A DNA stretch of 64,000 bases, taken from CAZSNT01 sp964607765 (GTDB taxonomy: Bacteria > Verrucomicrobiota > Lentisphaeria > Oligosphaerales > JABHEG01). A program made the translations under genes and the position numbers. Positions 53,804-61,975 of this stretch are shown in pieces; within the stretch, counting starts at the first letter, position 1; the number at the start of each line of letters is the position of its first letter. The notes under the pieces are model-generated. The model was not told where the DNA came from. It made no database searches and saw nothing but the letters and a program-made list of their open reading frames with translations. The stretch lies in NCBI GenBank assembly GCA_964607765.1, contig CAZSNT010000006.1:59287-123286 (forward strand). The letters run 5' to 3'.

Positions 53804-55375
53804 ATGACCGCAGAGAAGCACCCAGACTACACTTCGCGTGTGCCACGATTCACTTTCGCAGGCACGCTGCAGGAGCAAGAAGCGCAGCTCGAGGCAAATC
53901 CCTTGCTGCAACGGTTCGCGGAATCGCGTAATCAGCTTGCATCGGACCGTTACCGGCCACTGTACCATTTCGTGAGCCCCGAGAGTACGCTCAACGACCC
54001 GAACGGGCTCTGCTTCTGGCAGGGAAGATGGCACCTGTTCTACCAAGGCTACCCGCCCGAAGACCGCCGCCAGCACTGGGGGCACGCCATCAGCACCGAC
54101 CTGATTCACTGGGAGGATCTGCCGTACGCGATCTATCCCGATCCTGAGAGGTGTGTCTTCTCCGGATCGGCCCTGGTCGAAGAGGATCGGGTGATCGCCA
54201 TGTATCACGGCACTGAATGTGGCAACATGGTCGCGGTCTCCGACGACCCATTGCTGCTCAACTGGACCAAAGTCACGGGCGACGCCGTGATCAAGCCCGA
54301 GAACTTCCCCGACGTGCCGCGCATCTTCGACCCGTGCATCTGGAAGCAGGGCGACTACTACTACTCGCTCTCCGCCGGGGTGCTTCCCAACGAATACGGC
54401 CCGCGGGAGCACCGGGCGGATTTCGTCTTTCGATCGAGAGACCTGGCGACGTGGGAGTACCTGCCGGGCAACTTCATCGAAGGGGACTACTGGGGGCGGG
54501 TAGGCGATGACGGGGCCTGCCCGTATTTCTGGCCCATCGGAGACAGGCATGCACTCCTGCACTTCTCGCACATGTCCGGTGGGCACTGGCTCGTCGGCGA
54601 CTACGACACGGAACGGCAGAGGCTCTGCGTCAGTAACGGCGGGGACTTCACCTTTGGGCGGGTCGGCGGGGGGAGCATCCATGCGCCCTCAGCCTGTCCT
54701 GCCCCCGACGGCAGCGGGGACCTGATCTGCATCCTCAACGTCAATCCGGGCAAACCGACCCCGCCGTGGAATCAGATTATGAGCCTGCCCCGCAGACTCT
54801 CCCTGTACGACGGCGACCGCCTGGGACAGGAACCGGCGGGCGACATCGAGTCCCTTCGCGGCGACGTCGTACGAATCGCCCCGATGGAACTGGACTCCGG
54901 CAAAGAGACGGTCCTCGACAACGTCCGTGGGGATTGTATGGAACTGGACGTGGAGTTCGATCCGCAGGGCGCGTCCTTTGTCGAACTCAACGTGCTCCGC
55001 TCGCCCGGCAAGGAGGAGTTCACGCGCATCGCGTTCTACAGGGACCGCGGCTTCCGGACCTCGAATCACCGGGCGAGGCCCCTCATGCATGACAGCATCA
55101 TTTCGCTCGACACCACCTACTCCTCGGAGCTTTCGGAGGCTCAAGTCAGGCTCTCGGAGAACGGCCCGTTCCCGCTTGCCGAAGGCGAGACAGTCAAGCT
55201 GCGTATTTTCATCGACCGCAGCATCGTGGAAGTGTTCGCCACCGGCAAACAGTGCGTCGCGGAACGCGTCTACCCGGGACGAGAGGATTCCAACGGCATC
55301 TCTATCCGCGCCTGGGGCGGAACGGCAAAGCTCCTGAAGCTCGACGCGTACCAGATGAAGGGCATTTACGGGTAG
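53804..55375 (+). CDS. GH32 family hydrolase with unusual acid/base site
   Basis: 523 aa, no signal peptide. The nucleophile motif is STLNDPNGLCFWQGRWHLFY (~residue 65) and the transition-state Asp lies in RIFDPCIWKQGD (~176). The third GH32 motif, normally Glu-Cys-Pro, reads DDGACPYFWPIG (~238), so the acid/base Glu is Ala. A C-terminal beta-sandwich follows (FIDRSIVEVFATGKQCVAER). It should act on fructosyl linkages (sucrose, levan, inulin) unless the changed motif alters catalysis. Confidence 0.88.
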   Translation: MTAEKHPDYTSRVPRFTFAGTLQEQEAQLEANPLLQRFAESRNQLASDRYRPLYHFVSPESTLNDPNGLCFWQGRWHLFYQGYPPEDRRQHWGHAISTDLIHWEDLPYAIYPDPERCVFSGSALVEEDRVIAMYHGTECGNMVAVSDDPLLLNWTKVTGDAVIKPENFPDVPRIFDPCIWKQGDYYYSLSAGVLPNEYGPREHRADFVFRSRDLATWEYLPGNFIEGDYWGRVGDDGACPYFWPIGDRHALLHFSHMSGGHWLVGDYDTERQRLCVSNGGDFTFGRVGGGSIHAPSACPAPDGSGDLICILNVNPGKPTPPWNQIMSLPRRLSLYDGDRLGQEPAGDIESLRGDVVRIAPMELDSGKETVLDNVRGDCMELDVEFDPQGASFVELNVLRSPGKEEFTRIAFYRDRGFRTSNHRARPLMHDSIISLDTTYSSELSEAQVRLSENGPFPLAEGETVKLRIFIDRSIVEVFATGKQCVAERVYPGREDSNGISIRAWGGTAKLLKLDAYQMKGIYG

Positions 55376-55419
55376 TGTCAAAAGTTCTATGAAAAGAACG
55401 AAAAAGGAGAGACGGTTGA

Positions 55420-55492
55420 CGATTACGGGCGACGATTACGGATTACGAGGAGAATCCACCCAATCGTCCACCGTAATCGTCGCCCGTAATCG
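55420..55492. repeat. Perfect 22-bp inverted repeat before a hydrolase gene
   Basis: Arms at 55420-55441 and 55471-55492 are exact complements around a 29-base loop; the arm contains GATTACGGGCGACGATTACG. It lies 30 bases before the start codon, so an RNA hairpin could limit translation. It may also be a dispersed palindromic repeat (REP/MITE type). Confidence 0.75.
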
Positions 55493-55520
55493 TGCGCCGG
55501 TTGATGACAAGGAGATAACG

Positions 55521-56771
55521 ATGGTCAGTTTTGCAGGTTTTGCCAAACGTTTCCTGGGGCTTTCGGTGGTGTTTTCCGCTCTGGCGTCAGCGCTCTTTGC
55601 GGGGGATGGGCCCGCGCGTCACACCGACAATCCGAGCGAGAAGTATTACCCTGAATGGTCTTGGGACCGGGTGCAGGTGTGGATACCCATCCGTTATCAA
55701 AAGGCCTACACCGACGAGATGATTGAAAAGCTCGCAGCCCACCAAGTCGTGATGCTCGAAAAAGCCAACGGCCACGAAACCTACGGCAGCATCGAAAAGG
55801 GCACCCTCGTCGCCGCCGAGCGCATCAAACAAATCAACCCCCGCTGCAAGACCCTCTTCTACTGGAACGCCTGCATCAAATTCGGTCCCTACGACGCCAA
55901 CGCCGAGTTTGACACCAACGAGGCGGACTGGGCCATGCACCGCAAAGACACCGGTGAGGTCGTCAAATTCAGGGGCCGCTTGCGGTATTACGACCTCGCC
56001 GTGCCCGCCATGCGCGAGTGGTGGGTCAAGACCGCCCTCGGGATGCTCGACCAACAGGCGATTGACGGCGTGTTCATCGACGCGATTATGCAGATTAGCT
56101 TGGCCGGCTACAAAATTGACAACCGGATGGTCAACGCGCCAGAGCGCGCCGAAGGTTACTGGCTGATGGCCGAGGACCTGCGCCGCCGCATGCCCGAGGA
56201 TAAACTGCTCATCGGCAACGCCCTGCGCATCGCCTTCACAAAAGACGGCAACATAGAACACCTGGAATATCTCGACGGCTCATATCTTGAGGGCTGGATG
56301 ACCCACGCCGGACGCAACAAGACCGTCGAGGATCACGCCAGGGTGATTGCCGGCAGCATTGAAGTGATGCAGAGGGCGCTGAAGATGGGCAAGATTGTCA
56401 TGCTCACCGCCGGGCCGATGGGCGCGGTCGAGGACGGCAAGGTTCTCGGCGGCAAGAAGGTGGAATACAAGGACCGGGCGAGCAAGCTCGCGGCCATGCG
56501 CAAGGATATTACTTTTCCGCTGGCGGTTTTCCTGACCATCGTCGAGCCGTATGCCTATTTTTCCTACCACTCCGGCGTCGATGCCAATCCCGCGCGGAAG
56601 CATATCTGGGACAACAATGTTTTTGACGTGCTCAAGCGCCCGCTCGGCAGGCCGCTAGGTCCCTTCAAGCGCGAGGGCCACGTCTTCACCCGCAAATTCA
56701 CCAAACTCGAGGTCATGGTCAATGTGATGACCAAAGAGGCGAAGATCACCTGGTATGACTTCCCCGAATAA
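55521..56771 (+). CDS. Secreted putative glycoside hydrolase (GHL15-like)
   Basis: 416 aa from the ATG at 55521, behind AAGGAG. Signal peptide (FLGLSVVFSALASALFAGDG). A TIM-barrel-like body follows, with TLFYWNACIKFGPYDANAEF and GMLDQQAIDGVFIDAIMQIS, the latter like a barrel-strand acidic site. MPEDKLLIGNALR and YLDGSYLEGWM supply further acidic residues. The arrangement is that of hypothetical glycosyl hydrolases of the GHL15/DUF4434 kind. Substrate not predictable. Confidence 0.7.
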   Translation: MVSFAGFAKRFLGLSVVFSALASALFAGDGPARHTDNPSEKYYPEWSWDRVQVWIPIRYQKAYTDEMIEKLAAHQVVMLEKANGHETYGSIEKGTLVAAERIKQINPRCKTLFYWNACIKFGPYDANAEFDTNEADWAMHRKDTGEVVKFRGRLRYYDLAVPAMREWWVKTALGMLDQQAIDGVFIDAIMQISLAGYKIDNRMVNAPERAEGYWLMAEDLRRRMPEDKLLIGNALRIAFTKDGNIEHLEYLDGSYLEGWMTHAGRNKTVEDHARVIAGSIEVMQRALKMGKIVMLTAGPMGAVEDGKVLGGKKVEYKDRASKLAAMRKDITFPLAVFLTIVEPYAYFSYHSGVDANPARKHIWDNNVFDVLKRPLGRPLGPFKREGHVFTRKFTKLEVMVNVMTKEAKITWYDFPE

Positions 56772-56843
56772 TCGGGGCGCAGAAACCCCGATAAACCGGA
56801 CAAAGATCCCCATGAAGCGTTCGGAATAGGGACTAGAGCCGCC

Positions 56844-59330
56844 ATGGAACCAGTCAACGCCTGCTCTGACGCCAGGTGTCCTGACCACCTGTCAGATCTC
56901 GTTGCCGTCGCCAACCTGCGGTACGACCGCTTCGTCGAGACGCAGGCACACGGCATGCCACTGGGCAACGGACGCATGGGGGGACTGGTCTGGCTGCAGG
57001 CGACCGAGTTTGACGAGTCGCGTATCGACCTGCAGCTCAATCGTACCGACGTCTTCGGATTCAACAGCCATTCCGGCCTGGCCAACACCCACCACGATTA
57101 CTGTGGCGCCTGCGGCAATCTCGCGATTCTGTTTCACGGCATGCCCTTTCCAGACTCCAGGACCAGACAGGTCCTCGACCTCTATCGGGGCCAGATGCGG
57201 GTCACAGGTCAGGACGTCGAGCTCTGCGCCTTCGCCAGCATGGACCATGACTGCCTGGTGATCGTGCTCGATGATCGGCGCAGCGAACCACAGGATACCT
57301 GCATCGAACTGAGCATGATCCGGCCCAAGCTGGTTAAGACCCAGGACCACGTTGCCGAGTCGTGCCTCGAGCTGGGCGAGAACCGCATGGTGCTCAAGCA
57401 GGTCTTCAGCGAACCATCCGTCTACGCTCCCCTGGGCGAGGATCATTACTGCGCCTCGGCCCTGGTGGTACGCGTTGACCACCCTCAGGCTACGTTGAGT
57501 CTGATCAAACCGACTACGGCCCGGATCCGGGTCCCCGGGCAGCAGGGCCGCTGCGTGATTCTGATCGCCAGCGCCGCAAGCATGGACCCGGGGGAAGATG
57601 TGGTCGCCGCGGCCTGTGACCAGTTGGCCACCGCGGCAGCGACCGGCGTCGATGCCCTGCGCAGCGCACAGCAGGCGTGGTGGCAGGAGTTCTGGTCCAA
57701 GTCCTATATCGTTACCCCCGGCCAGCCGGAGTTTGCCAAACGTTGGGTCTACTACCTGTATTTGAGCGCCTGTAGCATGCGCGGAGAATACCCGGCCAAG
57801 TTCAACAGCCAGATCTGGGTTACCGAGGGCGACGAACGCCGGTGGGGCGCGCGTTACTGGTGGTGGAACCAGGGCTGCATGCATTCTTCCTTCTTCGCCG
57901 CCAACCATGTCGAGCTCAACGACCCGCTCTTCGATATGCGCAGTGCCGCCTTCCCGGCCTATGAGAAGGCGGCCCGGCAGGATTGGGGGAGCAAGGGCAT
58001 CTTCATTCCCGAAACCAGCGCCTTCAACGGCCCCGCCGAATTGCCTGCGGAGATCGCGGCGGAGATCCGTAAGGTCTTCCTGGACAGGCAGGCGCCCTCG
58101 GAGCGCTTGCGCGCCATCTGCGAACACCGCAACGCTCACGAAAGCCGCTGGTCCTGGCAGAAGATCCCGACCGGTAATCCGTCCCTGCCCGTGGGCTGGG
58201 TCAGCCACGTCATGGTGGCCGGGGCCAAGACGGCTGAGCTTTTCTGGAAACGGTATGAATACACCAGGGACCGGGATTGGCTCGCCGAACGGGCCTACCC
58301 CATGCTCAAAGGCGCGGCTGAATTCTACGTGCACTATCCCAATCTGTGCACCGACGAGAACGGCACCATCCACCTGAACAACACCTCGCTTCACGAGCAC
58401 CTCTGGGGCTGTCGGGACTGCGTCGACGACCTGGCACTGATGCGGGGGGTGCTGAAAACCGCCGCCCATGCCGCCGGACTGCTGAACCGGGACGAGGACC
58501 TCCAGGAGCGTTGGACAGAGATCGCCAACAAACTCGCCCCCTACCCGACCAATCAAACCCCGGAAGCTCTGGGTGTCCTGGACGGCGACCAGGCAACGTT
58601 GGCCCAGGGGGTCGGGCCCGCCGCATTGACGCGCGGCGGGAAAGGCACGGAAAGCCCGCGGCTGCGCATGGCGGAGCAGTTTGACCTCCTCACCCTCGAA
58701 TCCGAGGACGATGAACTCTGGCAGCTTGTTCAGAGCACATTCGATGCCCACCCCGGCACCGCCGCCTGCCTCGTCGGCAAGCCAGGCAATGAAACCGCCC
58801 GCCATCCGGTTATCGCCGCCCGCCTCGGGCGTGCAGATGCCATCGCCTGCGTGCTGCCCTTGTGGCTACAGCGCTGGCAAGACGAGCGGGACACTCCCAA
58901 CAGACTCCCGGTTACCGGGGACGGCATCACCGTGCAGGGGTATGGTATCTTCAGCGACGCTCTGCAGCAGGCGCTCTGCCAGAGCATCGCACCAAAGCCC
59001 GGAGCCGAACCGGTGATCCACATTTTCCCGGCCTGGCCGCGTGACTGGGACGCGCAGTTCAAGCTGCTCTGCAAAGGCGGGTTCCTCGTCAGCGCCAGTA
59101 TTGAAGAGGAATGCATCGGCGAAGTCAGTATTGAATCGCAACTCGGCGGGACCTGCCGCATCCGCAATCCCTGGTTTCCTGGAAAGGTCGCAATGACTAC
59201 GAATGGACACGCGACGGCGGCCTGCGCGGAATCGCTCCTCATCTTTGAAACACAGCAAGGTGACCATGTCCACCTGTGCCCGGCTTACCCAAAGGAGGTA
59301 CATGCTCGCGTAGAACTCAGCACGGCTTAG
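56844..59330 (+). CDS. GH95-like (DUF5703) alpha/alpha-barrel hydrolase
   Basis: 828 aa, no clear signal peptide. The N-terminal beta-domain contains HGMPLGNGRMGGLVWLQA and LQLNRTDVFGFNSHSG. The (alpha/alpha)6 barrel has AKFNSQIWVTEGDERRWGAR, YWWWNQGCMHSSFFAANHVE and, near residue 505, LHLNNTSLHEHLWGCRDCVD-like blocks. The pattern resembles GH95 alpha-L-fucosidases/galactosidases and DUF5703 proteins. It probably releases fucose or galactose residues; exact specificity is unclear. Confidence 0.8.
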   Translation: MEPVNACSDARCPDHLSDLVAVANLRYDRFVETQAHGMPLGNGRMGGLVWLQATEFDESRIDLQLNRTDVFGFNSHSGLANTHHDYCGACGNLAILFHGMPFPDSRTRQVLDLYRGQMRVTGQDVELCAFASMDHDCLVIVLDDRRSEPQDTCIELSMIRPKLVKTQDHVAESCLELGENRMVLKQVFSEPSVYAPLGEDHYCASALVVRVDHPQATLSLIKPTTARIRVPGQQGRCVILIASAASMDPGEDVVAAACDQLATAAATGVDALRSAQQAWWQEFWSKSYIVTPGQPEFAKRWVYYLYLSACSMRGEYPAKFNSQIWVTEGDERRWGARYWWWNQGCMHSSFFAANHVELNDPLFDMRSAAFPAYEKAARQDWGSKGIFIPETSAFNGPAELPAEIAAEIRKVFLDRQAPSERLRAICEHRNAHESRWSWQKIPTGNPSLPVGWVSHVMVAGAKTAELFWKRYEYTRDRDWLAERAYPMLKGAAEFYVHYPNLCTDENGTIHLNNTSLHEHLWGCRDCVDDLALMRGVLKTAAHAAGLLNRDEDLQERWTEIANKLAPYPTNQTPEALGVLDGDQATLAQGVGPAALTRGGKGTESPRLRMAEQFDLLTLESEDDELWQLVQSTFDAHPGTAACLVGKPGNETARHPVIAARLGRADAIACVLPLWLQRWQDERDTPNRLPVTGDGITVQGYGIFSDALQQALCQSIAPKPGAEPVIHIFPAWPRDWDAQFKLLCKGGFLVSASIEEECIGEVSIESQLGGTCRIRNPWFPGKVAMTTNGHATAACAESLLIFETQQGDHVHLCPAYPKEVHARVELSTA

Positions 59331-59381
59331 ACGGATGGGGCCGCTCCAGAAAGTCCGGATTTCGCCAAAACGGCCAACTTT

Positions 59382-59461
59382 GTCTCGAACCTGGTCTCGA
59401 GCTTCGTCCATTCTTGTGCTCAGCCAGCTCACAGATTTGGGTTCGAGACTAGGTTCGAGAC
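59382..59461. repeat. 20-base inverted repeat between hydrolase genes
   Basis: GTCTCGAACCTGGTCTCGAG (59382-59401) pairs with 59442-59461 at 18 of 20 positions. The motif GTCTCGAAC or its complement occurs several times. It may be a terminator-like structure or a dispersed repeat. Confidence 0.55.
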
Positions 59462-59511
59462 TAGGTTTCTGCTTTTTGGAGTGGACTCATTGATAGAACA
59501 CCAAACCACGA

Positions 59512-61356
59512 ATGGACACCATTATCAAGAATCTCACCACCACGCCGTCGCCCATTGCGGACAGCCTGACTCCCTACACCAGCCCTGACCAGGTGCCGCA
59601 AACTGCGATTGACCTCTGGAAAGACTACGACCCTCGCAAGGAAGATCTCGAGGTCGAGGTGCATCATGAATGGAAGCAGGATGGCGTGGTCTCCCGGCTC
59701 ATCAGCTTCAAGGTGGGCACGTTCAAAGGCAGCGATTCTCGCATTGCCGCTTACTACTGTTTTCCGGACAACGGCGAAAAGAACCCCGCCTTTGTCTGGA
59801 GCCATGGCGGCGCCCAGCGAGCCCATCGCAACCGCGGTCATGGCTTTGCCACCCAGGGCTTTGCCACCGTGGACATCAACTGGCTGGGACGCCCGCTCGA
59901 AGCCGATCTCGATCCTGACAACACGTGGGGAACGGACTGGGGCAAGATCGACCCAACCCATGATGGGGACTTTTACCCCAAGGCCCTGCGCAAAGAGTTC
60001 AAGTACAGCTTCCACCCCGATGAGCACAGTGTGGATCCCATCCTGAGCCCGCGTAACTCGAACTGGTTCATCCTCGCCCTTGCAGGCCGCCGCGCGCTCA
60101 CCTTCCTGGAACAGCAGCCCGAGGTTGACCCCGGCAAACTCGGTTTCGCCGGCTTTTCCATGGGTGGCGTGATCACCGCGATGACGGCCATCGACAAGCG
60201 CCTCAAGGCCGTTGCACCCTTTGTCGGGGGCACGGTCAACCGTTATCAGAACTACGACGGCATGGACTCGGGAGCCGACACCCACGAGATCGGAGATATG
60301 GACCTCCTGAAGAAGACCATCGACCCCGGCGCCTACTGGAAGCACGTCACCGTGCCCGTCATGTTCATCACCTCGTCCAATGACCAGTACGCCACCCTGG
60401 ACCGTATCTACCAGTCCATGGACCTGCTACCCCATGACAACTGGCGTGTTACCTGCAACATGCATTCCCAACACTGTCCGGGACCTGAGCAGTGGGTCAC
60501 GCTCTACCATTGGTTCAAGCAATACCTCGCCGGTATTGAGCAGAACATCCCTGCCACGCCACCCTCTACGTTCAAGATCGAGAAGAACACCGCCCACTTC
60601 GCCGTTACTCCCGGCCAGCAGGAGCGCCTCGTCGACGTTGAGATCTACTACAGCTACGCACCCAATCCGATTACCCGCTTCTGGAAGAAGGCTGAGGCAA
60701 CCAGAGATGCGGGCACCTGGAAAGTCGAGTTGCCGGTGCACCCCAGGCTTCCACTCTACACCTTCGCCCTTTGTCGCTATGCCCTCTCAGCGGAGAGCAG
60801 AGCCTTTATGGGTAGAACCAAGACCTTTGCGTTAGACTCTTACGAACACACCCACATCCCCGAGGAAATCGACCTTGCGACCTTCGATGATCTGCCCAAA
60901 TCAGGTCTTGTCGATGACTTCTCCGATGGCATGTCCAACTGGGGCAGCCTTCTTAATCAACCTGGCTCTACGACCTTCAAATTCCAGGATCCTGAGCTCG
61001 ACACAACCCCGGGGAACGAACTCGCCATCGCCCTGGATCTCAAGCAAGGACAGCAACTCCTGATCGGCCTGGAACTCGATGGCAGATACAACGACCCCGA
61101 CAAAGAGCTCGGCAAATTCCGCCATGAACGCAACGTCAGCGGTAACGGGCCTCAGACCATCCTGCTCGAAGCCGGGGACTTCCAGAAGAAGGGCCCCAAT
61201 AGCAGCGACGACAACCCTCTTGAGTGGTCAAGAATCGTGACCTTCACCATCACGCTTGTCGACGCTAAAACCCAACAGGAAATCAGACTCGCCAGCCCGG
61301 AAGGTCCCGGGGTTCTCAAACGCATTGAGCTGGTGAGACCATTCAGAGGGAGATAG
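59512..61356 (+). CDS. Large alpha/beta-hydrolase (acetylxylan esterase-like)
   Basis: 614 aa. The nucleophile elbow is KLGFAGFSMGGVITAMTAID (Ser ~218). The oxyanion HGG is in PAFVWSHGGAQRAHRN (~100). The acid and His are near VPVMFITSSNDQYATL and NMHSQHCPGPEQW. A ~250-residue C-terminal extension of beta-rich, discoidin-like character (FKFQDPELDTTPGNELAIAL) follows. The start lies in a repeated-type spacer without a ribosome site, so a longer or shorter N-terminus is possible. It likely deacylates plant or algal polysaccharide. Confidence 0.8.
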   Translation: MDTIIKNLTTTPSPIADSLTPYTSPDQVPQTAIDLWKDYDPRKEDLEVEVHHEWKQDGVVSRLISFKVGTFKGSDSRIAAYYCFPDNGEKNPAFVWSHGGAQRAHRNRGHGFATQGFATVDINWLGRPLEADLDPDNTWGTDWGKIDPTHDGDFYPKALRKEFKYSFHPDEHSVDPILSPRNSNWFILALAGRRALTFLEQQPEVDPGKLGFAGFSMGGVITAMTAIDKRLKAVAPFVGGTVNRYQNYDGMDSGADTHEIGDMDLLKKTIDPGAYWKHVTVPVMFITSSNDQYATLDRIYQSMDLLPHDNWRVTCNMHSQHCPGPEQWVTLYHWFKQYLAGIEQNIPATPPSTFKIEKNTAHFAVTPGQQERLVDVEIYYSYAPNPITRFWKKAEATRDAGTWKVELPVHPRLPLYTFALCRYALSAESRAFMGRTKTFALDSYEHTHIPEEIDLATFDDLPKSGLVDDFSDGMSNWGSLLNQPGSTTFKFQDPELDTTPGNELAIALDLKQGQQLLIGLELDGRYNDPDKELGKFRHERNVSGNGPQTILLEAGDFQKKGPNSSDDNPLEWSRIVTFTITLVDAKTQQEIRLASPEGPGVLKRIELVRPFRGR

Positions 61357-61360
61357 CTCA

Positions 61361-61813
61361 AAGGTCAATCTAGCACTTGCCCGTGACGCGGTGGCGTATG
61401 CGAGTGAAAAGGGCGTTAAGCTTGCCCTTGAGAACACCAAACCATGGAAGCTACGTGACATTGCCGGTGCGATAGACAATGTGGAAGGATTGGGCATCTG
61501 CCTTGATGTAGGCCACGTGTATTTGAGAGAAGAGCCCATGAGAGAATTCCTTAATGCCCTTAAAGAACGAATCACCCATTTGCATCTGCAAGAGATCTAT
61601 TCGGAACTAGAATCTGGTCTTCCTCTCACCGGCCCGGACCACTATATTCCGGGTACCGGCGGGATTCCAAGGGAAGATTGGGAGCTCCTGTTCGCAACGT
61701 TGCGAGAAATCGATTTTCAGGGCATGGGCGTGTTTGAAATCCGGCCAAGGAATCCTCTACAGACAGCTTTGCTTGCCAGGGACTTTGTGCAAGGACTCAT
61801 CGAGAAACAGTGA
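61361..61813 (+). pseudogene. 5'-truncated sugar isomerase/epimerase (TIM barrel)
   Basis: The last ~150 residues of a xylose-isomerase-like (AP-endonuclease-2) protein: GVKLALENTKPWKLRDIAGA, LGICLDVGHVYLREE, ITHLHLQEIYSE and MGVFEIRPRNPLQTALLARD. The homologous frame begins KVNLALARDAV just behind the esterase stop, with no start codon, and the first half of the barrel is missing. Deletion joined it to the esterase gene. Confidence 0.75.
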
Positions 61814-61975
61814 AATGGCAGAACAATCCAAATGCAGCCGAGGCTCGTATCTCGCGCATGAACGCAACCGTTGACACAAACATATGAATAGCAAGCCAAA
61901 CAGGTATTGCTGAGCAGCATCCGGACATCGTCGAAGATTTACGTCAGCAGCTTGAGGAACAATGAGGAGTCGAAT

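Noticed and set aside
56892..58805. 637-codon open frame on the minus strand
   Set aside because: Antisense to the GH95-like gene; Gly/Val/Leu-rich shadow with no domain.
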